Source of the DNA: Kistimonas sp964291485
GTDB lineage: Bacteria; Pseudomonadota; Gammaproteobacteria; Pseudomonadales; Endozoicomonadaceae
Assembly (NCBI GenBank): GCA_964291485.2
Contig: OZ220225.1
Location: 124,001 to 188,000, forward strand
Direction of reading: 5' to 3'
Length of the DNA: 64,000 bases
Position numbers and translations under genes: made by a program. Below the pieces are notes generated by a model. The model saw only the letters and a list, made by a program, of their open reading frames with translations, did not search any database and was not told where the DNA came from. Positions 46,037 to 55,814 of this stretch are shown piece by piece. Position 1 is the stretch's first letter; each line of letters starts with the position of its first letter.

Positions 46037-47086
46037 TCAGGGGGCTTTCAGCAGGTCACCGACACGTAATGGCTGACTGGCTTTCAGAACAACTCCATAA
46101 CTGACTTTCTCGAAGGTTCGATAAACCATCAGCAAACCCACTCTTTCCGGAGGAAGGGAGATCACTTCATCAGCGAACTTATCCCTCACCTCCACATCCT
46201 TATGGATCGCAAGCACATTACCGGCTTTCAGATTATCCCTTTCACCTTTATTGACAATCACATTATTGAAACGGCCTATTTGATTGACCCCACTGATTAC
46301 ATGAAGGATCCTGGCTCGCATCTCACGATTTTCTGGTGCACTGGGCATGAAAGAAGAGGCCAGTCCCCGCTCCTCAGATACCAGCAGCCGGTCCCCCCCG
46401 CGAATTTCTTCTGTTGCCCGGGACACTTCCAGTGTCAATAAGTCACCATTTACCTGCATCAGGCTGGCAGTGCCCAGCCCTAACGCTATGATCCCCAACA
46501 TCTCATTGGTTTCAGGATCAACGATAACCTGTTGTTTACGATAAATACCGTAACTAGTTATTTGGTTTTCCAGTGTTCCCCGTGCATAGATTGTATCCCC
46601 GGAGGCACTCATCAACGCATCTTCCTTGCCACTGACGACGTAAGGGGCATTTGTCAGGGTTTCAGGGACACTCACAATCCGGCTATTGCTGAGAAATCCA
46701 CTAATAGCATCAAGAGGGATGGTAGGAATGGCATCAGCCAGACGTTGCTTGCGAATTTTCGGCGTCAGCTTGATTGTACGGCCATCACCCGCAGTGGATT
46801 GACCATTGCGACTGACCGTCAGGTGCGGTTTTCCATCAATATAAACCAGGTTGATAACATCACCGGGATAAATCAGGTGGGGGTTGCTGATCTGGCTATT
46901 CATGTCCCAAACTTCAGGCCAGCGCCAGGGGCTTTTTAAAAAGCGACCAGAGATTTCCCAGAGCGTGTCACCGGGCACTACGGTATAGCTCCCGGGTCGA
47001 TCATCCCGGAACATCTCGTCAGATGCTTCCGCCCAGGAGATCATGGAAAGACTCCACAGCACACATCCCAGTAACAGTTTTTTCAT
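46037..47086 (-). CDS. LysM domain secreted protein
   Basis: A 349-residue exported protein with signal peptide MKKLLLGCVLWSLSMISWAEA. A single LysM domain follows (about 33-82; SYTVVPGDTLWEISGRFLKS, then HLIYPGDVINL) that should bind peptidoglycan. The C-terminal 250 residues are beta-rich and of unknown function. The same protein type precedes dprA and is divergent from def in Pseudomonas, so position supports orthology. Confidence 0.92.
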   Translation of the reverse strand: MKKLLLGCVLWSLSMISWAEASDEMFRDDRPGSYTVVPGDTLWEISGRFLKSPWRWPEVWDMNSQISNPHLIYPGDVINLVYIDGKPHLTVSRNGQSTAGDGRTIKLTPKIRKQRLADAIPTIPLDAISGFLSNSRIVSVPETLTNAPYVVSGKEDALMSASGDTIYARGTLENQITSYGIYRKQQVIVDPETNEMLGIIALGLGTASLMQVNGDLLTLEVSRATEEIRGGDRLLVSEERGLASSFMPSAPENREMRARILHVISGVNQIGRFNNVIVNKGERDNLKAGNVLAIHKDVEVRDKFADEVISLPPERVGLLMVYRTFEKVSYGVVLKASQPLRVGDLLKAP

Positions 47087-47369
47087 TGTTATATCTCAGC
47101 TCTGCCGGTCAGGCCTCTGCCAGTTTTCCAACCATGATACCAACGTTTTTCGGCACCAGGCCACCCAACCTGAACTAGCGTGACGGCCGTCGCAAATCGG
47201 TCGGATGGTTAGCCAAACCAACAGTTGTGTCAGTGACAGTCATTATCAGCAGTATTGAAAATGCTAATTTGTGTCGGTCACAGGGGAAATTTACAATAAA
47301 CACTAAACGATGTGCGTTCCGGTGTGGGCAATGCACGCAATGTTATAGAAAAATGGAACGGCATAATTT

Positions 47370-47879
47370 ATGGCTATATTAACGATTCTTGAATACCCCG
47401 ATGAGCGTCTCCGTGAAGTAGGCGTCCCCGTCGAGACCGTGGATAACGCATTGCGCACGTTCATCGACGATATGTTTGACACTATGTACGAAAGCAAGGG
47501 CGTGGGTCTGGCAGCTACCCAGGTTAACGTACAAAAGCGTATCTTCGTCATGGATCTGTCGGAAGATAAAAGCGAACCCATGGTGTTCATCAACCCGGAA
47601 ATCACTCCACTGACGGATGAAGTGACTGAATACGGGGAAGGTTGCCTGTCAGTACCCGGTTTTTATGAAAGCCTGGATCGTCCAGCGAAAGTTCGCGTTA
47701 AGGCTCTGGACCGGAACGGTGAAACATTCGAGGTAGAGTGTGAAGGCTTGATGGCTGTCTGCGTACAGCATGAAACCGATCATCTGGATGGCAAGCTGTT
47801 TGTGGATTATCTCTCCAAACTCAAGCGTGAACGGATTCGTAAGAAGCTGGAAAAACAGCATAGATTAATGGATAAGTAA
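47370..47879 (+). CDS. def: peptide deformylase
   Basis: A 169-residue metalloenzyme that removes the formyl group from nascent proteins. All three motifs are present: GVGLAATQ, EGCLSVP and QHETDHLDG. It is divergent from the LysM gene. In relatives it is directly followed by fmt, but here a strong hairpin and an antisense 2.2-kb gene intervene, so fmt must be expressed from its own promoter. Confidence 0.97.
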   Translation: MAILTILEYPDERLREVGVPVETVDNALRTFIDDMFDTMYESKGVGLAATQVNVQKRIFVMDLSEDKSEPMVFINPEITPLTDEVTEYGEGCLSVPGFYESLDRPAKVRVKALDRNGETFEVECEGLMAVCVQHETDHLDGKLFVDYLSKLKRERIRKKLEKQHRLMDK

Positions 47880-47887
47880 GGAATGGT

Positions 47888-47927
47888 ATAATTACACTGC
47901 ATATCGTTGGACATGCAGTGTAATTAT
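47888..47927. terminator. strong inverted repeat ending def
   Basis: A perfect 15-base-pair stem (ATAATTACACTGCAT / ATGCAGTGTAATTAT) with a ten-base loop lies between the convergent def and otubain-like genes. It probably terminates both transcripts. Confidence 0.75.
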
Positions 47928-47943
47928 TACAAATCGACTATAC

Positions 47944-50148
47944 TTATTTACGAATTAGTAAATCGAAGTGATTTGGCGATCTAAATATCACTATAGGATT
48001 GTTTGCATTGAAATAGGGCGACAATCCATCTTCAGCACGCCCCAACTCATTACGAGGTAAATCTAACCTTTGATACATACTAATGGGAACCAAATAACGA
48101 TTTAAAATCGTTATTTCCGGTCGCTGTATATCAACATAATTTTGTCTTTGCGCATTACAATAATTTTCTATTGAAATATCACCATAGGCCTCTATTCTGC
48201 GTTGCAAATCTGGATTTCCTTGAAGAATCCCCCCTTCAAAACCGTCACCAAAATCAAAGCCTATTAAATTTTCCTCGTACCATAAATGTCGCCAATTTTC
48301 TCCTCTCTTAGGAACAGTTCCTAGCTCTTGTAAAATATAATTAAATTCAGGTTCTCCGCTATTTGAAAATCTACCTGTTGGTTTCAAAATCTCGACAGCA
48401 TTTTCTACTCCAAAGACTGCGAAGTCCCTCAAATACATTGCCAGCCTGTCAGCGCGGGCTCTATCTGCAAGTATATTATTAATCGTTTGAAATGATGGGT
48501 TTCGTCTCAAGTGATGTAAAATATCAATGAAGAAATCTGTATGATCCTCCGCGCCTCTACGTCTGACATCTTGACGATAGGCTATTTGGTGCTCAAGTAA
48601 CTCAATAGTTTCATCAAAAGCTTGATGTCGAAGTATATGATGTAGCCATCCTGAGAGGTATGCCACATAAAAACAATTTCCTGATCCATATATTTTTTGA
48701 AAATAAAAATTGTTTCTTAGAATTGCGCCTTGTCGTCTTATACGACGCCCATTCCCTGTAGCGGTAGAAAACTCATGTTCGAAAGCCTTTTTAACATCAA
48801 CAATAGGACTAGCGGCTCCCCCAGGAATAATATCAAAATTATTTTCTACAGGTATAGGCATACCTCTAATGGTCCCTTGCTGTCTGCTTACTGTTAATTC
48901 TGGCTCCCGCGAAACACTTGGCTCATCATGCGAAACCTCAATCGTTACGGCAGGTCTATACGCTGTTAAAGCAGATTGAGGTTTAAAGATCGCAATCTCG
49001 CTTTTCAACCTATCGGCGTAATATGATAAACCACCAGACTCGTCTAAATTTCCATTACGCTTAACAACATCAACCATTTGATGATCTAAAATATCAGAAG
49101 TCACTACCCGGTAACAAATATCACTATCAAAACCTCCAGTTATTCTTTTGCATGCAAGATATAATACAATACGACTCATTATATCCTCATCGTTCAAGAT
49201 GTGAGCATTACCATTTGTTAATATGTTTAACTCTGAAGAATTAGGTTCTCGAATATTATAAAATCGTAATTTTTCATGAAATCGATTTAAATTATCAGCT
49301 AATAAACCCTCTCTAACAGCTGGACTTTCACTAATTTCCTGTGAGTTCAACGAACTTAACAATGCATCAATTTGAACATTATTATAATAGGATAAACTTT
49401 CAACACTATATCCCATATCATCCCAAAAATTTTCGCGAGCTTCGCTACTACTCATTAATTGAGAAAGACTTACATTTTCAGCCAAAAACATTGAAAATAT
49501 ATTTGTGAACTCCCCAACCTCCATTACCGGGTAATCTCTTTTGAAATAAAGAAATACGAGAACACTCTTTAAAAAATAAATTTCTCCCATAACATTAACA
49601 AGATTTAAAATAGATAAACCCTGAAACATTTCATCAATATTTACAACATTGCGTATACTTTGATGTTTTGAAGAATCAAGTGCTCTGTTTATTCTCTGAA
49701 TTAGCCTTGCTTTTTGTATTGATTCAGAATCTTCTGTCACAGGTGGCATTGGGCTACCAACTGCGGGCACTGCTGTATTCATCACATCTAAGTCAGTTCT
49801 AGATTCAAAAGATTGTATTCCTGCAGATGGTACAGATTCAGCCTCATATTCCGAAGATACTCTCTGAGTATTAGCTGGCATATCATATTGAACATCCTCA
49901 ATATGATGCTCATGTCTAACAGGTAATAAGTAAGGGGCAACATCTATCTGAGGTTCAACATCTCTATGATCAATGCTCTGTATAGGGATTCTTTCATCCC
50001 GAGTAAACCGGGATACCAGACAGGGACAACAGCAAGAGAGAACCCTCACCAAAAAACGCCATATTTTTGCACCAATTCCAGGGTTATCTTGCGACGCTGA
50101 CGGTCTGACTACCGTATCTCCTGTCGTAATACCACGTGATGATGCCAT
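47944..50148 (-). CDS. otubain-like (OTU/C65-type) cysteine protease candidate, possible deubiquitinase effector
   Basis: A 734-residue protein whose C-terminal third shows the OTU/otubain pattern: YGSGNCFYVAYLSG with Cys492, and RSPNHFDLLIRK with His727 and Asp729 at the very end. Human OTUB1 has D-G-N-C-F-Y and G-H-Y-D at the equivalent sites; Ser489 replaces its first Asp. Residues 1-470 are helical and Ser/Pro-rich, with a Cys cluster at 39-43 (CCCPC). There is no signal peptide. The gene is AT-rich, on the opposite strand to its neighbours, and breaks the conserved def-fmt order, so acquisition by transfer is likely. Deubiquitinase activity and host delivery are inference. Confidence 0.65.
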   Translation of the reverse strand: MASSRGITTGDTVVRPSASQDNPGIGAKIWRFLVRVLSCCCPCLVSRFTRDERIPIQSIDHRDVEPQIDVAPYLLPVRHEHHIEDVQYDMPANTQRVSSEYEAESVPSAGIQSFESRTDLDVMNTAVPAVGSPMPPVTEDSESIQKARLIQRINRALDSSKHQSIRNVVNIDEMFQGLSILNLVNVMGEIYFLKSVLVFLYFKRDYPVMEVGEFTNIFSMFLAENVSLSQLMSSSEARENFWDDMGYSVESLSYYNNVQIDALLSSLNSQEISESPAVREGLLADNLNRFHEKLRFYNIREPNSSELNILTNGNAHILNDEDIMSRIVLYLACKRITGGFDSDICYRVVTSDILDHQMVDVVKRNGNLDESGGLSYYADRLKSEIAIFKPQSALTAYRPAVTIEVSHDEPSVSREPELTVSRQQGTIRGMPIPVENNFDIIPGGAASPIVDVKKAFEHEFSTATGNGRRIRRQGAILRNNFYFQKIYGSGNCFYVAYLSGWLHHILRHQAFDETIELLEHQIAYRQDVRRRGAEDHTDFFIDILHHLRRNPSFQTINNILADRARADRLAMYLRDFAVFGVENAVEILKPTGRFSNSGEPEFNYILQELGTVPKRGENWRHLWYEENLIGFDFGDGFEGGILQGNPDLQRRIEAYGDISIENYCNAQRQNYVDIQRPEITILNRYLVPISMYQRLDLPRNELGRAEDGLSPYFNANNPIVIFRSPNHFDLLIRK

Positions 50149-50335
50149 TGTTTAACCTATAAATCTGCATTATTAATTCTTAGACAGGCTATTAATTGGG
50201 TTAGTTCCTCGAGATAACTCGAACCATGCACCCTTTTTATTTATATATAAATCAAAGAGTTATAGAAAAGCATTTTTCTTTCCTGCTCATAGAGAGGATA
50301 ATATGGTGATCTTTTTATTGCTTTTTTGATTCAGA

Positions 50336-51283
50336 ATGACCCAACCATTACGTATCATTTTTGCTGGCACCCCCGAATTTGCCAGTATTCATCTTCAGGC
50401 CATCATTGATAGTAACCATGAAGTCATCGCTGTTTATTCACAGCCAGACCGTCCGGCAGGGCGTGGACGCAAACTGACGCCAAGCCCGGTCAAGCAGCTG
50501 GCGCTTGAGCATAATATTCCCGTATTTCAGCCCAAGTCTCTGAAAGCTGAAGATGCTCAGCAGGAGCTGGCCGCCCTGGAGCCAGACCTGATGGTGGTTG
50601 TTGCCTATGGTCTGTTACTGCCTCAGGCAGTCTTGGATATCCCGAAATATGGCTGCATCAATGTTCACGGTTCCATCCTGCCGCGCTGGCGAGGAGCTGC
50701 GCCGATTCAGCGCGCCATTGCTGCCGGCGACAAAGAAAGCGGTGTCACCATCATGCAGATGGATGCCGGTCTGGATACCGGTGATATGCTGCTAAAAGCC
50801 TGCTGCCCGATTCATGCAGACGATACCAGCCAGAACCTGCATGACCGACTGGCTGAAATCGGAGCCCCCTGTCTCCAGCAGGCGCTGGACAAGATCGCCG
50901 CCGGAACCCTCATGCCGGAAAAGCAGGATGATGAACAGGCCAACTACGCCCACAAGATGAGCAAGGAAGAGGGTGGTATCGACTGGTCCAAACCTGCGCA
51001 GGAAATCGATTGTCTGGTACGCGCCTTCAACCCGTGGCCTGTAGCCTGGGCAGAACTGGAAGAGGAACGCATTCGTGTATGGCAGGCCACCGCCAGCGAA
51101 GCTTCATCCGATAAAGCACCCGGCACCATTATTTCAGCGGACAAGCAGGGGATAACCGTCAGCTGCGGTACAGGCAGCCTCGTTCTGAAGCAACTGCAAC
51201 TGCCGGGCAGTCGCGCGATGAGCGTACAGGATCTGCTCAACAGTCGCAGCGACCAGTTTGCCCCGGGAAAACGGTTTGCCTGA
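50336..51283 (+). CDS. fmt: methionyl-tRNA formyltransferase
   Basis: A 315-residue enzyme that formylates initiator Met-tRNA. N-terminal Rossmann segment IIFAGTPEFASIHLQAI, catalytic block VHGSILPRWRGAAPIQRAI, and the GVTIMQMDAGLDTGDML loop are all present; the C-terminal OB domain follows. The ribosome-binding site is weak. rsmB begins one base after its stop. The 190 bases upstream are AT-rich and must hold its promoter since def is cut off. Confidence 0.97.
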   Translation: MTQPLRIIFAGTPEFASIHLQAIIDSNHEVIAVYSQPDRPAGRGRKLTPSPVKQLALEHNIPVFQPKSLKAEDAQQELAALEPDLMVVVAYGLLLPQAVLDIPKYGCINVHGSILPRWRGAAPIQRAIAAGDKESGVTIMQMDAGLDTGDMLLKACCPIHADDTSQNLHDRLAEIGAPCLQQALDKIAAGTLMPEKQDDEQANYAHKMSKEEGGIDWSKPAQEIDCLVRAFNPWPVAWAELEEERIRVWQATASEASSDKAPGTIISADKQGITVSCGTGSLVLKQLQLPGSRAMSVQDLLNSRSDQFAPGKRFA

Positions 51284-51284
51284 G

Positions 51285-52616
51285 ATGAGTACTTCACAGC
51301 AACCGGTGCGGAAAAGTCCGGCCAATGTCCGCCTGCAGGCGGCACGTACCATTGCCGCCGTGCTCAAGGGGCAATCGCTGGCCACCATGCTGCCACAGGC
51401 GGAAACGCGTCTTCATGACAGTGAATACCCGCTACTCCGCCAACTCTGTTATGGGACTGCGCGCCATTTCTTCAGTTTGTCGCTGATTCGGGATCGTTTG
51501 CTCAGCAAACCGCTCAAAGCCAGCGAAAAGGAAATACAGGCATTGCTGCTGGTTGGCCTTTACCAGCTGATTTATACGCGTATTCCGGAGCATGCGATTC
51601 TCTCGGAAACCGTCAACGCCACACGCAACCTGAAAAAGCCCTGGGCGAGGGGACTGGTCAATGCTGTCCTGCGCAGTGCTCAACGGCAAAGAGACCAGGT
51701 GACAGACTGGCAGGGTTCCACAGAAGAGGCGCGTTTTGAGCATCCCAAGTGGCTACTTCGTCGCCTGAAGAAGGCCTGGCCCGAGCAGTGGCAGGCCATC
51801 GTTGATGCAGGTAATCAGCAGGGACCGATGACCTTACGGGTTAATGCCCGCCAGTCCGGCAGGGACGATTACCTGCAACAACTGGTCTCAGAGGGTATTG
51901 CGGCGCATCCCTGCCAATTCTCTGCCCACGGCATTCAACTGGAAGAAGCCTGCCCTGTCACCGCATTACCGGGGTTTCAGGATGGCAGCGTCAGTGTTCA
52001 GGATGAAGCGGCACAACTCAGTGCATCACTTCTGGATGCCCGGGAAGGTGAGCGGGTTCTGGATGCCTGTGCAGCTCCCGGCGGCAAAAGCTGCCATATT
52101 CTTGAGCAAACCGAAGGACTGAATCTCTGGTCGCTGGATGTCGACAGTGAACGGGCCTCCCGCATCCATGAAAACCTGTCCCGCCTGAAACTGACAGCGA
52201 ATGTCATCACTGGCGACGCCACCCAGCCAAACACCTGGTGGGACGGCCAGCCCTTCGACCGAATCCTGCTGGATGCACCCTGTTCTGCCACCGGTGTCAT
52301 ACGACGGAACCCTGATATTAAGTGGCTGCGCAGGGACGACGATATCCCTAAGCTGGCAGACCTTCAGCGCCAAATCATGGATACAATGTGGTCCCTGCTG
52401 AAACCCGGCGGCATCCTGCTTTATGCCACCTGTTCCGTGCTTCCGGATGAAAACAGCCAGCAAATCAAGGCATTCCTGGAGCGGCACGACGATGTCATCC
52501 TGGAACCGATTCCGGCGGAATACGGCCTGGATACCGGTTACGGCATCCAGCTGCTGCCAAAACCACAGGGAAATGATGGCTTTTTCTACTGCCGGTTACG
52601 CAAAAAAGCGTCATAA
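51285..52616 (+). CDS. rsmB: 16S rRNA (cytosine-967-C5)-methyltransferase
   Basis: A 443-residue SAM-dependent RNA methyltransferase of the NOL1/NOP2/Sun family. The N-terminal NusB-like RNA-binding domain covers about 1-145. The SAM motif is LDACAAPGGKSCHIL, and the catalytic Cys motifs are DAPCSATGVIRRNPD and YATCSV. The start at 51285 places it two bases after the fmt stop, matching homologue length; a start nine codons earlier lies within fmt. Confidence 0.96.
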   Translation: MSTSQQPVRKSPANVRLQAARTIAAVLKGQSLATMLPQAETRLHDSEYPLLRQLCYGTARHFFSLSLIRDRLLSKPLKASEKEIQALLLVGLYQLIYTRIPEHAILSETVNATRNLKKPWARGLVNAVLRSAQRQRDQVTDWQGSTEEARFEHPKWLLRRLKKAWPEQWQAIVDAGNQQGPMTLRVNARQSGRDDYLQQLVSEGIAAHPCQFSAHGIQLEEACPVTALPGFQDGSVSVQDEAAQLSASLLDAREGERVLDACAAPGGKSCHILEQTEGLNLWSLDVDSERASRIHENLSRLKLTANVITGDATQPNTWWDGQPFDRILLDAPCSATGVIRRNPDIKWLRRDDDIPKLADLQRQIMDTMWSLLKPGGILLYATCSVLPDENSQQIKAFLERHDDVILEPIPAEYGLDTGYGIQLLPKPQGNDGFFYCRLRKKAS

Positions 52617-52689
52617 TGCAGGATTGACCTGGTGACCGTCGGCCTGGCCGGCGGCCTCACGATGTAAGGAACCCATTCAGGCACGTTTC

Positions 52690-54063
52690 ATGAAAATCAT
52701 CATTCTCGGCGCCGGACAGGTCGGGGGCACCCTGGCTGAGAACCTGGCCAGCGAAGAAAACGATATCACGGTCGTGGATACCGATGGCGAACGACTCAGG
52801 GAATTGCAGGACCGGCTCGATATCCGCACGGTTCATGGCATGGCCTCGTTTCCCTCGGTGCTGAAGCAGGCGGGCGCCGATGACGCCGATATGCTGGTCG
52901 CCGTCACCAACACCGACGAGGTGAACATGGTGGCCTGCCAGATCGCCTACACCATGTTCCGGACACCCACCAAGATCGCCCGGATTCGCCAGACGGCTTA
53001 CCTTAGCCGGGCCGGCCTGTTCAATGACGAAGCCTTCCCGGTCGACGTTCTGATCAGCCCGGAGCAGGTTGTCACCAAGTACATCACACGACTGATCGAA
53101 TACCCGGGCGCCCTGCAGGTACTGGACTTTGCCGGCGGCAAGGCGCAGCTGGTTGCAGTGAAAGCTTATTACGGCGGCCCATTGGTGAATCAGGAACTCC
53201 GGACCATCCGCGAACACATGCCCAATGTGGACACCCGGGTTGCAGCCATCTTCCGTCGCGGCAAGGCGATCATGCCGGAAGGCACCACCGTGATTGAGGC
53301 CGACGACGAAGTCTTCTTCATTGCTGACCGTAAGCATATCCGGGCAGTCATGAGTGAGCTGCGTCGTCTGGACCAGGACTACAAGCGCATCATCATCGCC
53401 GGTGGCGGCAACATTGGTCTGCGGCTGGCCCAGGCGATTGAGGACAAGTACAACGTCAAGATCATTGAGCACAATGTCCAGCGTTGCCATCACCTGTCTC
53501 AATCCCTGAACAAGGCCATCGTTTTCAACGGCAATGCCTCTGACCGGGACCTGCTGGTCGCTGAAAGCATTGAGGAAACCGATGTCTTCATCGCCCTGAC
53601 CAACAACGATGAAGCCAACCTCATGTCCTCGTTGCTGGCCAAACGCCTCGGCGCCCGCAAGGTGATGGCGCTGATCAACAATCCGGCCTATGTCGATCTG
53701 TTGCAGGGCGGCAGTATTGATATCGCGATCTCCCCCCAGCTGGCCACGATTGGCAGCCTGCTTCGCCATGTAAGACGCGGGGACGTAGTAAACGTTCACT
53801 CACTTCGCAGAGGCGCTGCAGAGGCGATTGAGGCGATCGCGCACGGTGACGAAACCAGCTCTCGGGTCGTTGGCCGAACCATCGGAGCTATTGAGTTGCC
53901 ACCGGGAACGACCATCGGTGCCGTAGTGAGGGACGACCAGGTGCTGATTGCCCATGACCATATCGAGATACAGTCCGGCGACCACGTTATCTTGTTCCTC
54001 ACCGACAAGAAGCGTATAACCGAGGTGGAAAAGCTGTTCCAGGTAGGACTCAGTTTCTTCTAA
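52690..54063 (+). CDS. trkA: Trk potassium uptake regulatory subunit TrkA
   Basis: A 457-residue peripheral membrane protein that gates the Trk K+ channel in response to NAD(H). It has two RCK (TrkA-N/TrkA-C) units. The Rossmann motifs are ILGAGQVGGTLAENLA at residue 4 and IAGGGNIGLRLAQAIE at about 237. It follows rsmB by 73 bases and precedes trkH. The order fmt-rsmB-trkA is conserved in gammaproteobacteria. Codon use is more GC-rich than neighbouring accessory genes. Confidence 0.97.
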   Translation: MKIIILGAGQVGGTLAENLASEENDITVVDTDGERLRELQDRLDIRTVHGMASFPSVLKQAGADDADMLVAVTNTDEVNMVACQIAYTMFRTPTKIARIRQTAYLSRAGLFNDEAFPVDVLISPEQVVTKYITRLIEYPGALQVLDFAGGKAQLVAVKAYYGGPLVNQELRTIREHMPNVDTRVAAIFRRGKAIMPEGTTVIEADDEVFFIADRKHIRAVMSELRRLDQDYKRIIIAGGGNIGLRLAQAIEDKYNVKIIEHNVQRCHHLSQSLNKAIVFNGNASDRDLLVAESIEETDVFIALTNNDEANLMSSLLAKRLGARKVMALINNPAYVDLLQGGSIDIAISPQLATIGSLLRHVRRGDVVNVHSLRRGAAEAIEAIAHGDETSSRVVGRTIGAIELPPGTTIGAVVRDDQVLIAHDHIEIQSGDHVILFLTDKKRITEVEKLFQVGLSFF

Positions 54064-54078
54064 AAAAACCGGTAAAAC

Positions 54079-54112
54079 CTGGCCGCACAATAAACACTGA
54101 TACCGCGGCCAG
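54079..54112 (+). terminator. hairpin between trkA and trkH
   Basis: CTGGCCGC / GCGGCCAG with an 18-base loop begins 16 bases after trkA. No T tract follows, so it may attenuate or stabilise the trkA mRNA rather than terminate. Confidence 0.4.
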
Positions 54113-54227
54113 TCACTTTACAAAGAAATAACAACAGTCTGTTCTGTACTCGCCGCCGGATTGGCCATAACAACACGGAACAAGGCGAACAGGGTACAGA
54201 AGACAAGGTGCTTTCTGGGGGAGTTGA

Positions 54228-55676
54228 ATGCATCTGCCGGTCATTCTGCGCATTCTGGGGATTCTTCTGGTGCTGTTCAGCACCGCCAGCCTGCCGCCCA
54301 TGGCAGTGGCCTGGTGGTACGGCGAACCGGAAATTATGCTGTTTACCTACACCTTCCTGATCACACTCGTGACCGGACTGGTCTTCTGCCTGCCCTTCAT
54401 GCGCGCCAGGCATGACATGCGACCACGGGACGGCTTCCTGATTACGGTTCTGTTCTGGGTGGTTCTTGCGGTTTTCGGTGCATTTCCGCTCCTGTTGATG
54501 GATGCACCATCGTTATCAGTCACTGATGCATTCTTTGAATCTATCTCCGGCCTGACCACCACTGGCGCCACGGTGCTGACCAATATCGACGCCATGCCCC
54601 GATCCATATTGTTTTACCGACAACAACTGCAATGGTTAGGCGGTATGGGAATCATTGTTCTCGCCGTCGCGATTCTTCCCATGCTGGGCATCGGTGGAAT
54701 GCAGTTGTATAGAACGGAAGCTCCCGGCCCGGTAAAAGACCGTAAACTGACGCCTAGAATAGCCGAAACCGCCAAAACCCTCTGGTATCTCTACCTTGGT
54801 CTGACAGTCGCCTGCGCGCTGGCTTACTGGATGGCAGGCATGACGCCGTTTGATGCCATCAGCCACAGTTTCTCCACCGTGGCTATCGGCGGCTTCTCAA
54901 CCCATGATGCCAGTATTGGCTGGTTCAATAGCCCCGCCATTGAAGGCATCGCCATCTTTTTCATGCTGATTTCCGGCATCAACTTCGCCATGCATTACCT
55001 GGTCTGGCACAATCGCAGTTTCCTGATGTATTTCTCGGATCCGGAAGTCCGTGGTTACCTGCTAATGCTGGTTGGTGTCTGCCTGCTGACGGTGCCGGTG
55101 CTGCTTTATAACGATGTCTACGACGGGATGGAAGCCGCTCGTTATGGAATTTTTGAAGTGGTTTCTATCGCGACCACCACAGGATTCGCAACGACAGATT
55201 TCTCCATATGGCCAACGTTCCTCCCACTGTTGCTCTTTCTGACCAGCTTTGCCGGTGGCTGTGCAGGTTCCACTGCGGGCGGTATGAAAGTAATCCGCGT
55301 TCTTTTGATCTTTAAGCAGGGATCACGAGAACTGAAGCGATTGATTCATCCCAACGCTATTTTTTCCATCAAACTGGGACGCAAACCGGTGGACGACAAG
55401 GTGGCGGATGCTGTCTGGGGCTTTTTCTCCGCCTACGTCTTTCTGTTCATCGTGATGTATCTGGCGCTGCTGGCTACCGGCCTGGATATCACCACAGCCT
55501 TCTCCGCTGTTGCATCCTGTATGAACAACCTGGGACCTGCGCTGGGTGAGGCATCGGCAAACTACCAGAGCCTGCCCGATACTGCGAAGTGGATTCTGAG
55601 CTTTGCCATGCTGCTGGGGCGTCTGGAAATATTCACTTTGTTGGTTCTGTTTACCCCGATGTTCTGGCGACACTAA
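54228..55676 (+). CDS. trkH: Trk system potassium channel subunit TrkH
   Basis: A 482-residue inner-membrane K+ channel subunit with about ten helices and pore loops, including selectivity-filter segments SGLTTTGATVL, STVAIGGFSTHD, SIATTTGFATTD and the last near SCMNNLGPALG. GGCAGSTAGGMKV is typical of TrkH/KtrB. It works with TrkA encoded just upstream. A GGGGGAG site precedes the ATG. A strong terminator follows. Confidence 0.96.
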   Translation: MHLPVILRILGILLVLFSTASLPPMAVAWWYGEPEIMLFTYTFLITLVTGLVFCLPFMRARHDMRPRDGFLITVLFWVVLAVFGAFPLLLMDAPSLSVTDAFFESISGLTTTGATVLTNIDAMPRSILFYRQQLQWLGGMGIIVLAVAILPMLGIGGMQLYRTEAPGPVKDRKLTPRIAETAKTLWYLYLGLTVACALAYWMAGMTPFDAISHSFSTVAIGGFSTHDASIGWFNSPAIEGIAIFFMLISGINFAMHYLVWHNRSFLMYFSDPEVRGYLLMLVGVCLLTVPVLLYNDVYDGMEAARYGIFEVVSIATTTGFATTDFSIWPTFLPLLLFLTSFAGGCAGSTAGGMKVIRVLLIFKQGSRELKRLIHPNAIFSIKLGRKPVDDKVADAVWGFFSAYVFLFIVMYLALLATGLDITTAFSAVASCMNNLGPALGEASANYQSLPDTAKWILSFAMLLGRLEIFTLLVLFTPMFWRH

Positions 55677-55704
55677 TCCTATTCACGGAAGTAAGCCCAA
55701 ATAT

Positions 55705-55738
55705 GTTCCTGAATTTTACGATTCAGGAACTTTTTTTC
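55705..55738 (+). terminator. rho-independent terminator of the trk operon
   Basis: A perfect ten-base-pair stem (GTTCCTGAAT / ATTCAGGAAC) with a six-base loop, followed by seven T residues. Confidence 0.93.
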
Positions 55739-55814
55739 TTGCTTAATACTCTATTGAATAAATCCCGATTATTCGGATTCATACTTTTTTATTAGTATTC
55801 AGGAGTACACAACC

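Noticed and set aside
52657..53799. 380-codon minus-strand frame
   Set aside because: It is antisense to trkA, which is certain from its two RCK motifs. No ribosome-binding site or family similarity supports it.
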